From Flavobacterium sp. CECT 9288 (lineage in GTDB: Bacteria > Bacteroidota > Bacteroidia > Flavobacteriales > Flavobacteriaceae), in assembly GCF_918731615.1 (NCBI RefSeq), contig NZ_OU957226.1:248001-312000 (forward strand): 64,000 bases of DNA. The letters are read 5' to 3'. Numbering within the stretch: the first letter of the stretch is position 1; each line of letters opens with the position of its first letter. Of this stretch, positions 42,720-52,120 are shown one piece after another. The notes under the pieces are model-generated. The model saw only the letters and a program-made list of their open reading frames with translations. It did no database searches and was not told the DNA's origin. A program made the position numbers and the translations under genes.

Positions 42720-43619
42720 ATGAGTGCACAATTAAAAACAAACGCTTTAGAAAGCGAAGCAATATACATTTTCAGAGAGGTAATTTCTCAGTTTGACAAA
42801 CCTGTATTACTTTTTTCAGGCGGAAAAGATTCGATTACGTTAGTTCGCTTGGCGCAAAAAGCTTTTTTTCCAGCTAAGATTCCGTTCCCGTTGTTACACG
42901 TAGACACTGGGCATAATTTTCCGGAAACCATTGAGTTCAGAGATAAATTGGTGGCTGAACTAGGTTTAGAACTAATCGTGCGCAATGTGCAAGACGCCAT
43001 TGATCAAGGAAAAGTGGTTGAAGAAACCGGAAAATATTCCAGCAGAAATAGCTTGCAAACCACAACACTTTTAGATGCTATCGAAGAATTCAAATTTGAT
43101 GCGTGTATTGGTGGAGCACGTCGTGACGAGGAAAAAGCCAGAGCCAAAGAGCGTATATTTTCGGTGCGTGATGATTTTGGTCAATGGGACGAAAAAAATC
43201 AGCGTCCTGAATTGTTCGATTTGTTGAACGGAAAAATAGAGAACGGTCAAAACGTACGTGTTTTTCCAATTTCGAACTGGACCGAGCTAGATGTATGGAG
43301 TTACATCGAACAAGAGCAAATTGAAATTCCATCGATTTATTTTTCGCACAAGCGTAAAGTGTTCTTACGAGATGGAATGATTTGGTCCCACTCTCCATTT
43401 GTGTACCAAGAAGAAAACGAAGAAATCGTGGAACGCATTGTTCGTTTTAGAACGGTAGGAGACATGAGTTGTACGGCAGCAGTTGATTCATACGCTGCAA
43501 CAATTTCTGAAGTAGTGGGTGAAATTAGATCTTCAACAATTTCAGAAAGAGGCGCTAGAATTGACGACAAACGTTCGGAAGCAGCGATGGAAAAAAGAAA
43601 ACAACAGGGATACTTTTAA
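42720..43619 (+). CDS. cysD: Sulfate adenylyltransferase subunit 2 (CysD)
   Basis: ATP sulfurylase catalytic subunit, forming APS from sulfate and ATP together with the GTPase CysN. 299 residues, normal length. The PP-loop VLLFSGGKDSITLVRLA (residues 28-44), HVDTGHNFPETIEFRD, IGGARRDEEKARAKERIFS and the C-terminal SEAAMEKRKQQGYF are all diagnostic. The ATG is nine bases after a palindromic repeat, in an operon with cysH and cysN. Confidence 0.96.
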   Translation: MSAQLKTNALESEAIYIFREVISQFDKPVLLFSGGKDSITLVRLAQKAFFPAKIPFPLLHVDTGHNFPETIEFRDKLVAELGLELIVRNVQDAIDQGKVVEETGKYSSRNSLQTTTLLDAIEEFKFDACIGGARRDEEKARAKERIFSVRDDFGQWDEKNQRPELFDLLNGKIENGQNVRVFPISNWTELDVWSYIEQEQIEIPSIYFSHKRKVFLRDGMIWSHSPFVYQEENEEIVERIVRFRTVGDMSCTAAVDSYAATISEVVGEIRSSTISERGARIDDKRSEAAMEKRKQQGYF

Positions 43620-43770
43620 AAGAATTATAAATTATAAATTATGAATTTTTCAAAAGTTCCTAGAATTTATAATTCAACATTTAAAATAAAAAAATCAAAT
43701 TTAAAAGTGTAGGTAGGGTAATTTGAGGAAACTTGAAACCTTAAACTTTTAAACTTTAAACAAAATTCAG
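43620..43770. repeat. AT-rich inverted spacer, cysD/cysN junction
   Basis: Contains AATTATAAATTATAAATT facing AGAATTTATAATTC, and then degenerate AAACTT units (CTTAAACTTTTAAACTTTA) just before the cysN ATG. No gene, promoter or terminator seen. Confidence 0.5.
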
Positions 43771-45015
43771 ATGGAAGTTTTAAAAATAGCAACAGCAGGA
43801 AGTGTAGATGACGGTAAGAGTACCTTGATTGGGAGGTTATTGTATGATACGCAATCGTTGACAACAGATAAATTAGAAGCAATAGAAAAAAGCAGCAAGC
43901 AAAAAGGATATGATTATTTGGATTTTTCTTTGGCTACAGACGGTTTAGTAGCCGAAAGAGAACAAGGAATTACCATTGATGTGGCGCATATTTATTTTTC
44001 GACAGCTAAAAAAAGTTACATCATTGCAGATACTCCTGGTCACGTAGAATATACGCGTAACATGGTTACCGGAGCTTCGACCTCGCAAGTGTCAATCATT
44101 TTAATTGATGCTCGTAAAGGCGTAATTGAGCAAACCTACCGCCACTTTTTTATCAATAATTTATTGAGAGTAAAAGAGGTCATTGTGGCGATCAACAAAA
44201 TGGATTTGGTGGATTATTCAGAAGAAGTTTTTAATAAAATCAAAGCGGATTTTGAAGCCTTAAATGCTAAAAGTACTTTCAAAGAGCAGAACGTGAGTTA
44301 CATTCCGTTAAGTGCTTTGACAGGTGATAATGTTGTAGAATCAATAGGCGGAATGCCTTGGTACCAAGGACAAACCATTTTGGAGCATCTAGAAGCGTTA
44401 GAGCCAGCTGATGTGTATGAAAAAGGAAAAGCGCGTTTCCCTGTTCAAACCGTTATCCGACCAAAAACAGAAGAATACCACGATTTTAGAGGCTATGCCG
44501 GAAAATTGTACGGAAATAATATCAAAGTGGGTGATGCAGTAACGGTACTGCCATCTTTAACAGAATCAGTGGTGACAAATATTCACTTTTTTGACAAGCA
44601 ATTTGAGGAAGCAGCTGTGGGCTCTTCGATCACCATCGAATTAGAAAATGATATCAATGTAACTAGAGGCGACATGATTGTAAAATCATCTGAATTGCCA
44701 AAAGTAGAGAAAGACATCAACACCACCGTATGCTGGATGGACAGTAAAAAGTTAGTTCCTGGTGCTAAATATTTTGTACAACACAATACCAATAGAGTTT
44801 TGGCTAAGATTGACAGTGTGAAAAATGTGATTGCAACTGATTTCTCAGGAACAACAGAAGCTTCTCAACTAGCCATCAACGAAATTGGCGAAGTAAATAT
44901 TAAGTTAAGCAAAGCCATTTATTTTGATGCGTATAACGATAATAAATCAAATGGCGCCTTCATCTTAATTGATGCTACAACCAACACAACAGCAGGAGTA
45001 GGATTTATAAAATAA
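43771..45015 (+). CDS. cysN: Sulfate adenylyltransferase subunit 1 (CysN GTPase)
   Basis: Translation-factor-like GTPase that drives APS synthesis by CysD. 414 residues, with no C-terminal APS-kinase domain, so it is CysN and not CysNC. GTPase motifs: G1 GSVDDGKSTLIG (residues 10-21), G2 area REQGITIDVAHIYF, G3 DTPGHVEYTRNM, G4 NKMDLVDY. Then two beta-barrel domains (KARFPVQTVIRPK, KVEKDINTTVCWM). Shorter than E. coli CysN (475) at both ends. Confidence 0.95.
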   Translation: MEVLKIATAGSVDDGKSTLIGRLLYDTQSLTTDKLEAIEKSSKQKGYDYLDFSLATDGLVAEREQGITIDVAHIYFSTAKKSYIIADTPGHVEYTRNMVTGASTSQVSIILIDARKGVIEQTYRHFFINNLLRVKEVIVAINKMDLVDYSEEVFNKIKADFEALNAKSTFKEQNVSYIPLSALTGDNVVESIGGMPWYQGQTILEHLEALEPADVYEKGKARFPVQTVIRPKTEEYHDFRGYAGKLYGNNIKVGDAVTVLPSLTESVVTNIHFFDKQFEEAAVGSSITIELENDINVTRGDMIVKSSELPKVEKDINTTVCWMDSKKLVPGAKYFVQHNTNRVLAKIDSVKNVIATDFSGTTEASQLAINEIGEVNIKLSKAIYFDAYNDNKSNGAFILIDATTNTTAGVGFIK

Positions 45016-45110
45016 CCTTTAGCTATTGGCTTTAAGCCTTCAGCAAAATTGTAAAATGAATTTCATAAACAGCTAACAGCCCAAAGCTAATAGCTAATAG
45101 CTTATAACAA
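45016..45110. repeat. Inverted AGCTAATAGC spacer, cysN/sulfite reductase junction
   Basis: TTTAGCTATTGGCTTTAAGC at the left faces CAAAGCTAATAGCTAATAGC at the right, ending nine bases before the next ATG. Same type as the spacer before metZ. Confidence 0.6.
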
Positions 45111-47201
45111 ATGGAAAGTTTTAGAACCGAAATTGAAGATCCGATTGTTCAAAAAGACATAATCGATTTAGAAAGAAAAATTGCTTTATTCCGTGACGGA
45201 AAAATTGACGACGAGCGTTTTCGTAGTCTGCGTTTAGCACGTGGCGTTTACGGGCAGCGTCAGGAAGGCGTACAAATGATTCGTATCAAGTTGCCTTTTG
45301 GTAAAGTAACTAGCGAGCAACTCCTGCGCATCACAAAAGTTTCTGATGAGTATTCAACAGGGCGTTTGCACATTACGACGCGTCAAGATATCCAAATTCA
45401 TTATGTGAGTTTAGATAGAACACCGCAACTTTGGGCTGAGTTAGAAAAAGACGATGTTACCCTGAGAGAAGCTTGTGGAAATACAGTTCGAAATATTACC
45501 GCTAGTGAAACAGCAGGAATTGATCCAGAGGAACCTTTTGATGTGTCTCCGTATGCGCATGCGATGTTTCAGTTTTTCTTGAGAAATCCGGTTTGTCAAG
45601 AAATGGGACGTAAATTCAAAATGTCTTTTTCATCATCTGATAAAGATACGGGATTGAGTTATTTACATGATTTAGGATTTATTCCAAAAATTGTAGACGG
45701 TATAAAAGGTTTCAAAGTAATGTTAGGCGGAGGTTTAGGTTCACAACCGAGTCATGCCGAATTGCTGACAGAGTTTATTCCGGCCAATCAAATCATTCCT
45801 ACTACCGAAGGAATTTTAAGAATTTTTGACCGCTACGGTGAAAGAGCCAAACGTTTAAAAGCACGATTGAAATTTTTGTTGAAAGAAATAGGGAAAGACG
45901 AATTTTTACGATTGGTAGACGAAGAGAAAAAAGCCTTGTCTCACCAAACTGTTGAAATCGATACTACTGCTTTTGAGGGTGCTATTGGAACACCATTATT
46001 AGAAGTTCCAAAAGTCGAAATTGAAGATACAGCAGCTTTTGAAGCGTGGAAAAAAACAAATGTAATTCCGCAAAAACAAGTGGGTTATGTAGCTATAGGA
46101 ATCAAAGTTCAATTAGGTGATTTTTATACCGATAAAGCGAGAGAATTAGCGCATTTGATAAAAAATTATGCAGCAAACGAATTGCGTTTTACGTTGCGTC
46201 AAGATATTTTAATTCGTCACGTAAAAGAGGAAAACCTTCCTTTCTTTTACCAAGAATTAGCCAAATTAGATTTTGTAACCACAGGCTACAACACGATTGC
46301 TGATATTACAGCTTGTCCTGGAACTGATACGTGTAACTTAGGAATTGCGAGCAGTACCGGAATTGCAGTAGAGTTAGAACGTGTTTTAACTGCTGAATAT
46401 CCGCAGTACAGCAACAACCGCGAAATTACTATTAAAATTAGTGGTTGTATGAACGCTTGCGGGCAACACAATATGGCCGAAATTGGCTTTCAAGGAATGT
46501 CAATCAATGCGGGTAAATTAGTAGCCCCAGCCTTGCAAGTTTTATTAGGAGGAGGAAATTTAGGAAATGGAAACGGAAGATTCTCTGATAAAGTAATCAA
46601 AATCCCGAGCCGAAGAGGACCAGATGCTTTGCGATTGATTTTAAATGATTTCGAAGCCAATGCAAACGGACAATCGTTCTTGAATTATTATGACGCTCAA
46701 GGCGAAAAATATTTTTACGAATTTTTGAAACCATTAGCTGATGTAACCAATCTAACCGAAGCTGATTTTATTGACTGGGGAAATGCAGATAATTATGTAA
46801 AAGCAGTTGGAGTAGGAGAATGTGCGGGAGTTGTAATTGACTTGGTAGCAACCTTATTATTTGAAGCGAAAGAAAAATTGACTTTTGCTCAAGAAGCTTT
46901 TGAAGATGCAAAATGGTCGGATGCAATTTATTTGGCGTACGCCGGATTTGTCAATGGAGCCAAAGCATTATTACTGGCTGAAAACCAAAAAACAAACCAC
47001 CAAGCGGGAATTATCGACTTGTTTGATACCGTTTTTGTGGCTACAAATACAATTCAATTGCAATCTTCTTTGCGTGAACTTGTGTATCAAATCAATCAAA
47101 ATGAACCTTCTGCTGAATTTGCTAAAAAGTACATTCAAGATGCCATTGTGTTTTTTGATGCCATCGAAGCGTATAGAAATAAAGACTTAGCTGATGCTTA
47201 A
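45111..47201 (+). CDS. Siroheme sulfite (nitrite) reductase fused to a HEPN-like domain
   Basis: Six-electron reductase, most likely sulfite to sulfide here given the operon. 696 residues. Ferredoxin-like half domains (RLHITTRQDIQIHYV near 80; ELRFTLRQDILIRHV near 360) and siroheme/4Fe-4S domains are present; the cluster ligands are Cys402 and Cys408 (CPGTDTC) and Cys446 and Cys450 (CMNAC). Beyond the normal end, residues about 585-690 are an all-helical domain (FAQEAFEDAKWSDAIYLAYA, SLRELVYQINQ) of the HEPN type. No R-x4-6-H motif is visible there, so RNase activity is not expected. Ferredoxin is the probable donor. Its stop overlaps cobA by 8 bases. Confidence 0.88.
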   Translation: MESFRTEIEDPIVQKDIIDLERKIALFRDGKIDDERFRSLRLARGVYGQRQEGVQMIRIKLPFGKVTSEQLLRITKVSDEYSTGRLHITTRQDIQIHYVSLDRTPQLWAELEKDDVTLREACGNTVRNITASETAGIDPEEPFDVSPYAHAMFQFFLRNPVCQEMGRKFKMSFSSSDKDTGLSYLHDLGFIPKIVDGIKGFKVMLGGGLGSQPSHAELLTEFIPANQIIPTTEGILRIFDRYGERAKRLKARLKFLLKEIGKDEFLRLVDEEKKALSHQTVEIDTTAFEGAIGTPLLEVPKVEIEDTAAFEAWKKTNVIPQKQVGYVAIGIKVQLGDFYTDKARELAHLIKNYAANELRFTLRQDILIRHVKEENLPFFYQELAKLDFVTTGYNTIADITACPGTDTCNLGIASSTGIAVELERVLTAEYPQYSNNREITIKISGCMNACGQHNMAEIGFQGMSINAGKLVAPALQVLLGGGNLGNGNGRFSDKVIKIPSRRGPDALRLILNDFEANANGQSFLNYYDAQGEKYFYEFLKPLADVTNLTEADFIDWGNADNYVKAVGVGECAGVVIDLVATLLFEAKEKLTFAQEAFEDAKWSDAIYLAYAGFVNGAKALLLAENQKTNHQAGIIDLFDTVFVATNTIQLQSSLRELVYQINQNEPSAEFAKKYIQDAIVFFDAIEAYRNKDLADA

Positions 47202-47967
47202 AAAGAAACTACCCATCGTAACATTAGTTGGTGCGGGTCCTGGAGATCCGGATTTACTGACGATCAAAGGAGCCAAAGCATTAGCAGAAGCGGATGTGGT
47301 ATTGTACGACGCCTTGGCTAACGAGGAGATTTTGACGTATGCTCCCAAAAAAGCGATTAAGATTTTTGTAGGGAAACGCAAAGGCTGTCATGAATATTCG
47401 CAAGATCAAATCAACCAATTGATTGTAGACAATGCCTTAACGTACGGGCATGTGGTTCGACTAAAAGGAGGCGATCCTTTTATTTTTGGACGCGGAAGTG
47501 AAGAAATTGATTTTATAGAAAGTTTTGGTATCCCTACATCGGTGGTGCCTGGAATATCATCCTCGATTGCTGTTCCGGCTTATCAAGGGATTTCATTGAC
47601 CAAAAGAGGCGTTTCTGAAAGTTTTTGGGTAATTACAGGTACAACTTCTGATCGAAAATTATCAAATGATGTGGCTTTGGCTGCACAATCATCAGCAACG
47701 GTGGTTATTTTAATGGGAATGAGCAAACTCACTCAGATTATCGATTTGTTCCAAAAAGAATCTAAAGGTGAAACACCGGTTGCTATTATTCAAAATGGAA
47801 CCACTCCTCAGGAAAAAATTGGGGTTGGAACCATCAACACCATTGAGCAAGTGGTGGCGCAACAACAATTAAGTTCGCCTGCCATTATCGTCATTGGCGA
47901 GGTTGTTAAAGAGAGCAATAAATTAAAAGGCTTTTACGAAGAATTCATAGCCAAAGAATTGAAATAA
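47194..47967 (+). CDS. cobA: Uroporphyrinogen-III C-methyltransferase
   Basis: Methylates uroporphyrinogen III twice to make precorrin-2, the first step to siroheme. 257 residues, the stand-alone SUMT type. Motifs: VTLVGAGPGDPDLLTIKGAKAL (partly 8-29), VRLKGGDPFIFGRGSEEI and VVPGISSSIAVPAYQGISLTKR (partly). It overlaps the sulfite reductase gene by 8 bases and precedes the CysG-N-like gene by 2 bases. The cofactor and its user are thus made together. Confidence 0.95.
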   Translation: MLKKKLPIVTLVGAGPGDPDLLTIKGAKALAEADVVLYDALANEEILTYAPKKAIKIFVGKRKGCHEYSQDQINQLIVDNALTYGHVVRLKGGDPFIFGRGSEEIDFIESFGIPTSVVPGISSSIAVPAYQGISLTKRGVSESFWVITGTTSDRKLSNDVALAAQSSATVVILMGMSKLTQIIDLFQKESKGETPVAIIQNGTTPQEKIGVGTINTIEQVVAQQQLSSPAIIVIGEVVKESNKLKGFYEEFIAKELK

Positions 47968-47969
47968 CA

Positions 47970-48548
47970 GTGGAGAGAAACGAATTATATCCAATTTTTT
48001 TAAAATTACACAACCTCAATGTGCTCATTGTGGGTGGCGGAAATGTGGGTTTAGAAAAACTATCGTTTCTGTTGAAATCCAGTCCCAATGCCAATGTTGA
48101 GGTAGTGGCGCCTTGGTTTTTACCAGAGTTAGAAACCTTGGCTGCAAGTCACCCAACAGTGAAGTTGACCTATAAAAAATTCAATCGCTGGATGCTCCGT
48201 AAACGCCACATGGTGATTGCCTGTACCGATGATTTAAAGGTGAACAAGAGGATTTATGATTTGTCCCGAAAAAGATATTTGATTTGCAACATTGCTGATA
48301 CACCGCCATTGTGTGATTATTATTTGGGCGGAATTGTAACCAAAGGGAATGTGAAAATTGCCATTTCAACCAACGGGAAATCACCCACTACAGCCAAACG
48401 ACTGCGAGAATTTTTTGAAGAAATAATTCCAGACGATATTAATAAAATGGTCGAAAACCTCAATGAATATCGCAAAACACTGAAAGGAAATTTTGAGGAA
48501 AAAGTTCAGAAAATGAATGAAATCACAGAGACGCTTAAAGCAAAGTAA
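47970..48548 (+). CDS. Precorrin-2 dehydrogenase / sirohydrochlorin ferrochelatase (Met8/CysG-N)
   Basis: Oxidises precorrin-2 with NAD and inserts iron to finish siroheme. 192 residues: Rossmann segment LNVLIVGGGNVGLEKLSFLL (partly residues 14-33), then ICNIADTPPLCDYYLGGIV and AISTNGKSPTTAKRLREFFEE, family signatures. It starts with GTG (47970), two bases after the cobA stop; no ATG precedes the conserved N-terminus. Related SirC proteins only oxidise, so the ferrochelatase step is inferred from the family and the absence of another candidate here. Confidence 0.88.
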   Translation: MERNELYPIFLKLHNLNVLIVGGGNVGLEKLSFLLKSSPNANVEVVAPWFLPELETLAASHPTVKLTYKKFNRWMLRKRHMVIACTDDLKVNKRIYDLSRKRYLICNIADTPPLCDYYLGGIVTKGNVKIAISTNGKSPTTAKRLREFFEEIIPDDINKMVENLNEYRKTLKGNFEEKVQKMNEITETLKAK

Positions 48549-48778
48549 GCACAAGACACAATCTTAAGTTCCTAGAAAAAAGATAAGATGTAATAGTTCT
48601 TAATAATCGATTTCTGTTTTTTTAACTAAACAGAATGGTGATATTTGTACTCAATTAAAATTTAAAGGATTGAGCACCTAGGTTCATTACAATAACATAG
48701 ATAAACACAATTAACAATTTCCATAACAGCCTACAATTACAATTGGAAGCAAAACAAAGGATACTAAATTAAATCAAA

Positions 48779-49831
48779 ATGATTAAAACAGACATACTCA
48801 TTATTGGCGCGGGGCCAACAGGTTTATTTGCAGTTTTTGAAGCAGGATTATTAAAATTAAAATGCCATATTTTAGATGCTTTACCACAAGCGGGTGGGCA
48901 GTTATCAGAGTTATATCCTAAAAAGCCTATTTATGATATTCCTGGATTTCCAGAAGTATTGGCTGGTGATTTAGTAGATAATTTAATGGAGCAAATCAAG
49001 CAGTTCGAACCAGGTTTTACCTTAGGTGAACGTGCAGAAACCATCGAAAAACAAGAAGACGGAACATTTATTGTGACTTCAAACAAAGGCAAGAAATTCC
49101 ATGCTCCAGTTATTGCTATTGCTGGTGGATTAGGTAGTTTTGAACCAAGAAAGCCATTGATTGAGGATATCGAATTTTACGAAGACAAAGGAATTAAATA
49201 CTTCATTAAAAATCCAGAGAAATTCCGTGACAAGCGTGTGGTTATCGCTGGAGGTGGTGATTCAGCTCTAGATTGGAGTATCTTTTTGTCAAATGTAGCT
49301 TCAGAAGTGACTTTGATTCACCGTCGCAATGAGTTTCGTGGTGCTTTAGACTCGGTAGAAAAAGTACAAGAGCTTAAGTCTTCAGGTAAAATAAAAATGA
49401 TTACGCCAGGTGAAGTAGTTGGCTTAAAAGGAGCTGAGCATCTTGAGGCAGTTGTAGTCGAGGAAAATGGAGCACAACGCACCATCGAAACCGATTATTT
49501 TATTCCGCTTTTTGGTCTTACGCCAAAGTTAGGTCCTATCGGCGACTGGGGATTAGAAATCGAAAAGAACGCCATCAAAGTAAACAACTCCTTAGATTAC
49601 CAAACCAATATTCCTGGAATTTTCGCCATTGGTGACGTAAATACCTATCCAGGAAAATTAAAATTAATCTTGTGCGGATTCCACGAAGCCACATTAATGT
49701 GTCAAGCGGCCTACCAAATCATTAATCCAGGAAAGCGTTATGTGTTAAAATACACTACCGTTTCTGGTGTAGATGGTTTTGACGGAACTCGTAAAGAAGC
49801 TCCAAAAGCGGTTGTAAAAGCAATCGTGTAA
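48779..49831 (+). CDS. Ferredoxin--NADP reductase, thioredoxin-reductase-like
   Basis: FAD/NAD(P)-binding flavoprotein of 350 residues in the YumC-type ferredoxin-NADP reductase family. FAD motif ILIIGAGPTGLFAVFEAG (residues 6-23), PQAGGQLSELYPKKPIYDIPG (characteristic of the family), NADP motif VVIAGGGDSALDW, and IPGIFAIGDVNTYPGKLKLI at the C-terminal FAD site. The redox-active Cys pair of true thioredoxin reductase is absent. It follows the siroheme genes and could supply reduced ferredoxin to the sulfite reductase. It has its own terminator. Confidence 0.88.
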   Translation: MIKTDILIIGAGPTGLFAVFEAGLLKLKCHILDALPQAGGQLSELYPKKPIYDIPGFPEVLAGDLVDNLMEQIKQFEPGFTLGERAETIEKQEDGTFIVTSNKGKKFHAPVIAIAGGLGSFEPRKPLIEDIEFYEDKGIKYFIKNPEKFRDKRVVIAGGGDSALDWSIFLSNVASEVTLIHRRNEFRGALDSVEKVQELKSSGKIKMITPGEVVGLKGAEHLEAVVVEENGAQRTIETDYFIPLFGLTPKLGPIGDWGLEIEKNAIKVNNSLDYQTNIPGIFAIGDVNTYPGKLKLILCGFHEATLMCQAAYQIINPGKRYVLKYTTVSGVDGFDGTRKEAPKAVVKAIV

Positions 49832-49850
49832 ATAAAGTTGCAGCGTCACA

Positions 49851-49907
49851 AAGGTTCTGAATTGCTAAGGTTGGTTAAAATCTTAGCAATTCAGAACCTT
49901 TTTTTAT
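49851..49907 (+). terminator. Strong terminator after the ferredoxin reductase gene
   Basis: A perfect 19-bp stem (AAGGTTCTGAATTGCTAAG with its reverse complement), 12-base loop, then seven T bases. Confidence 0.95.
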
Positions 49908-49953
49908 TTTAAAGTTTTGCAACAAACTAAGCTACAATCTTTAAAAAAAATAC

Positions 49954-49984
49954 TTGCAATTGTTAGCGCTATGTCGTTCCTTTG
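49954..49984 (+). promoter_or_regulatory. Promoter of the metH riboswitch transcript
   Basis: TTG (49954-49956), 20 bases, TTCCTTTG (49977-49984), one mismatch to TAnnTTTG. The aptamer begins 24 bases later. Confidence 0.55.
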
Positions 49985-50007
49985 CACTGTTCCTATATTT
50001 ATTGAAA

Positions 50008-50117
50008 GTTATCACGAAAGGCGGAGGGAAAAGACCCAATGAAACCTTAGCAACCCTTTATTTTTAAAGAAGGTGCTACATTCTACTTTATACAACCAGT
50101 ATCAAAGATAGATAACA
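50008..50117 (+). ncRNA. SAM-I (S-box) riboswitch upstream of metH
   Basis: Same architecture as the one before metX: P1 GTTATC/GATAAC, GGCGGAGGGAAAAGACCCAA, TGAAACCTTAGCAACC, AAGGTGCTACATTC, and the 3' AGATAGATAAC. Downstream CCTTT (50146-50150) is complementary to AAAGG of the aptamer (50017-50021). No intrinsic terminator with a T tract is seen before the gene. Confidence 0.92.
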
Positions 50118-50367
50118 CAAGAATACTTCTACAGTATTTCTCAAACCTTTTCTTGACAACATATCGAATTTTTTAGAGCAGATTAATGGCGCTTTTCAGC
50201 CATGATCGTTCCTGCTGTTCGCTATATCTTTTTATTCGCCGAAAAAAGGCGAATAAAAAGGATGCCGCTGCCATCAGGGCTATAAAGAAAAATTGGGAAC
50301 TTTTGGAAATACTAATCAAAAGTAAAAATCACCATTTCAAATTGTGATATACAAGAAATAAAAAGTT
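50118..50367. other. Long leader between SAM-I riboswitch and metH
   Basis: Together with the aptamer this is over 500 bases without a gene. It holds a small AATACT/AGTATT hairpin (from about 50122), structured repeat copy B (50188-50283), and then nothing recognised up to the ATG. Confidence 0.5.
50188..50283 (-). repeat. Structured intergenic repeat, copy B
   Basis: On the minus strand: AGCCCTGATGGCAGCGGCATCC, an inner 13-bp hairpin (CTTTTTATTCGCC with its complement), AAGATATAGCGAACAGCAGGA. The outer stem is CCTG/CAGG, where copies A and E have CCGG/CCGG. It lies inside the leader of the metH transcript, in the reverse sense. Confidence 0.7.
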
Positions 50368-51369
50368 ATGTCAAGCATTCACGAAGCCATTACAAAAAAC
50401 ATACTCATCCTTGATGGAGCTATGGGAACCATGTTGCAACGTTACAATTTCTCCGAAGAAGATTTTAGAGGAGAACGTTTCAAGGATTTTCCGCATTCGC
50501 TAAAAGGAAACAATGATTTATTGTCGCTCACGCAGCCACAAGCTATAAAAGACGTTCACGCCGCATATTTTGAAGCCGGAGCTGATATTGTTGAAACCAA
50601 TACCTTCTCAGGAACCACCATCGGTATGGCCGATTACTATCTGGAAGAATATGTGTATGAATTGAACTATGAGTCGGCCAAAATAGCCCGCGAAGTAGCC
50701 GATGAATTTACCGCTAAAAATCCAGATAAACCTCGTTTTGTAGCGGGTTCCATTGGACCCACGAACAGAACAGCAAGCATGTCACCAGATGTAAACGATC
50801 CCGGTTACAGAGCTGTAACTTTTGATGATTTGCGCATTGCGTACAAGCAACAAGTAGAAGCGCTTATGGATGGTGGTTGCGATTTACTTTTGGTAGAAAC
50901 TATTTTTGATACCTTAAATGCCAAAGCAGCACTTTTTGCCATTGAAGAAGTAAAAGACGAACGCAATCTTGATATTCCTATTATGGTCTCTGGTACGATA
51001 ACCGATGCTTCCGGAAGAACACTTTCGGGACAAACCGTTGAGGCTTTTTTAGTTTCAGTATCGCACATACCGTTGTTGAGTGTAGGATTCAATTGCGCCC
51101 TCGGTGCCGATTTGCTCAAGCCGTATTTACAAACCTTGTCGCAAAACACGTCTTTCAACGTGTCGGCGCATCCTAATGCAGGTTTACCTAATGCCTTTGG
51201 AGAATACGACGAAACACCAGAACAGATGCAAGCTTTTATCAAAGAATATCTCGATGATAATTTGGTCAACATTATAGGCGGTTGTTGCGGAACAACACCA
51301 GCACACATCAAATTAATTGCCGATATCGCCAAGGAATACAAACCGAGGGTTTCGACCGCGGTGATGTAA
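50368..51369 (+). CDS. metH: Methionine synthase, homocysteine-binding half
   Basis: N-terminal module of cobalamin-dependent methionine synthase as a separate 333-residue protein. It binds and activates homocysteine through zinc; ligands are Cys243 (VGFNCALG) and Cys306-Cys307 ([12 protein letters not shown]), matching Cys247, Cys310 and Cys311 of E. coli Met[15 protein letters not shown] (residues 12-25) and [15 protein letters not shown] are also typical. The rest of MetH is encoded at 52340. A stand-alone methyltransferase is unlikely given that partner and the SAM-I riboswitch upstream. Confidence 0.92.
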   Translation: MSSIHEAITKNILILDGAMGTMLQRYNFSEEDFRGERFKDFPHSLKGNNDLLSLTQPQAIKDVHAAYFEAGADIVETNTFSGTTIGMADYYLEEYVYELNYESAKIAREVADEFTAKNPDKPRFVAGSIGPTNRTASMSPDVNDPGYRAVTFDDLRIAYKQQVEALMDGGCDLLLVETIFDTLNAKAALFAIEEVKDERNLDIPIMVSGTITDASGRTLSGQTVEAFLVSVSHIPLLSVGFNCALGADLLKPYLQTLSQNTSFNVSAHPNAGLPNAFGEYDETPEQMQAFIKEYLDDNLVNIIGGCCGTTPAHIKLIADIAKEYKPRVSTAVM

Positions 51370-51396
51370 TGTTAAGATAATTTAGTTTATTAAAAA

Positions 51397-51837
51397 ATGG
51401 AGGAAAAGACTATTGATAATTTTAAGAATTTGAAATGGATACTGCTATGTTCTCTTACCTTGGCAATAATATATATTTTATTTGATATCTCGAGAAAAAC
51501 AAAGTTTGATACCTACAAAGAAACATTTAAGGGCGAAGCAATTGGTTTAACAACGAAGTTTAAAAAGGTCGGTAGACAAAGATTATTAATCTATTGCTTT
51601 TATGTGGATGGTAAGTTTATCTCTCAGAGAAATACGATGGGAGGAGATGAAATTTTAAATAAGTTTTACAAAGTGAAGTATGATTTAAATAATCCGAAAG
51701 GGAATTATATTTTTTTAGATAAAGAATTGAAGCCCGATTCCCTTACTCTTGTTAAAAATGGTTTTACTTGGACTAAATATTATGTATACGATGGAAATGT
51801 AACTAGTCGATATCTAGAAAAATCAAAATGGCAGTGA
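51397..51837 (+). CDS. Single-helix membrane-anchored protein, unknown function
   Basis: I do not recognise this 146-residue protein. A hydrophobic helix at about 13-31 (WILLCSLTLAIIYILFDI) is followed by a soluble beta-rich domain (IGLTTKFKKVGRQRLLIYCF, KVKYDLNNPKGNYIFLDKE). The NP turn followed by a hydrophobic strand recalls the C-terminal pattern of the DUF3592-type protein at 37993, a weak likeness. It sits between the two metH genes, 27 bases after the first, so it is probably co-transcribed. Confidence 0.6.
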   Translation: MEEKTIDNFKNLKWILLCSLTLAIIYILFDISRKTKFDTYKETFKGEAIGLTTKFKKVGRQRLLIYCFYVDGKFISQRNTMGGDEILNKFYKVKYDLNNPKGNYIFLDKELKPDSLTLVKNGFTWTKYYVYDGNVTSRYLEKSKWQ

Positions 51838-52120
51838 TAGCGATTATGATATTTTATTCCAATGCATCTATTACGCAAGTCAAAGGAAGTATAGGTAAGT
51901 AAAATAGTTTTATTCAGCGATAAAACTTATTTAAAGTACAGCTTGCAATTTTGAGGAACGAACGCCCAAGTGATAGCGAACTGAATGAATAATCTTTATT
52001 ATGTGAGCGACTTGTTTAGATTCTTCGTTCCTCAGAATGACAAAAATGAAGAATATAAAAAAATGAAGAATAAAGAAACGGAAGAATCAATATAAAAAAG
52101 AAGTGTGTTGTTAGCATAAT
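51838..52120. repeat. Intergenic region with TGAGGAACGAA inverted repeat
   Basis: TGAGGAACGAA at 51952-51962 and its exact reverse complement TTCGTTCCTCA at 52024-52034, in the wider context of the common CATTCTGAGGAACGAAGAAT-type repeat. The rest of this gap shows no gene. Confidence 0.6.

Noticed and set aside
48610..48640. TTCTGTTT/AAACAGAA hairpin as a terminator after the siroheme gene
   Set aside because: There is no T tract after it, and it may lie close to the promoter of the next gene; too weak to annotate.
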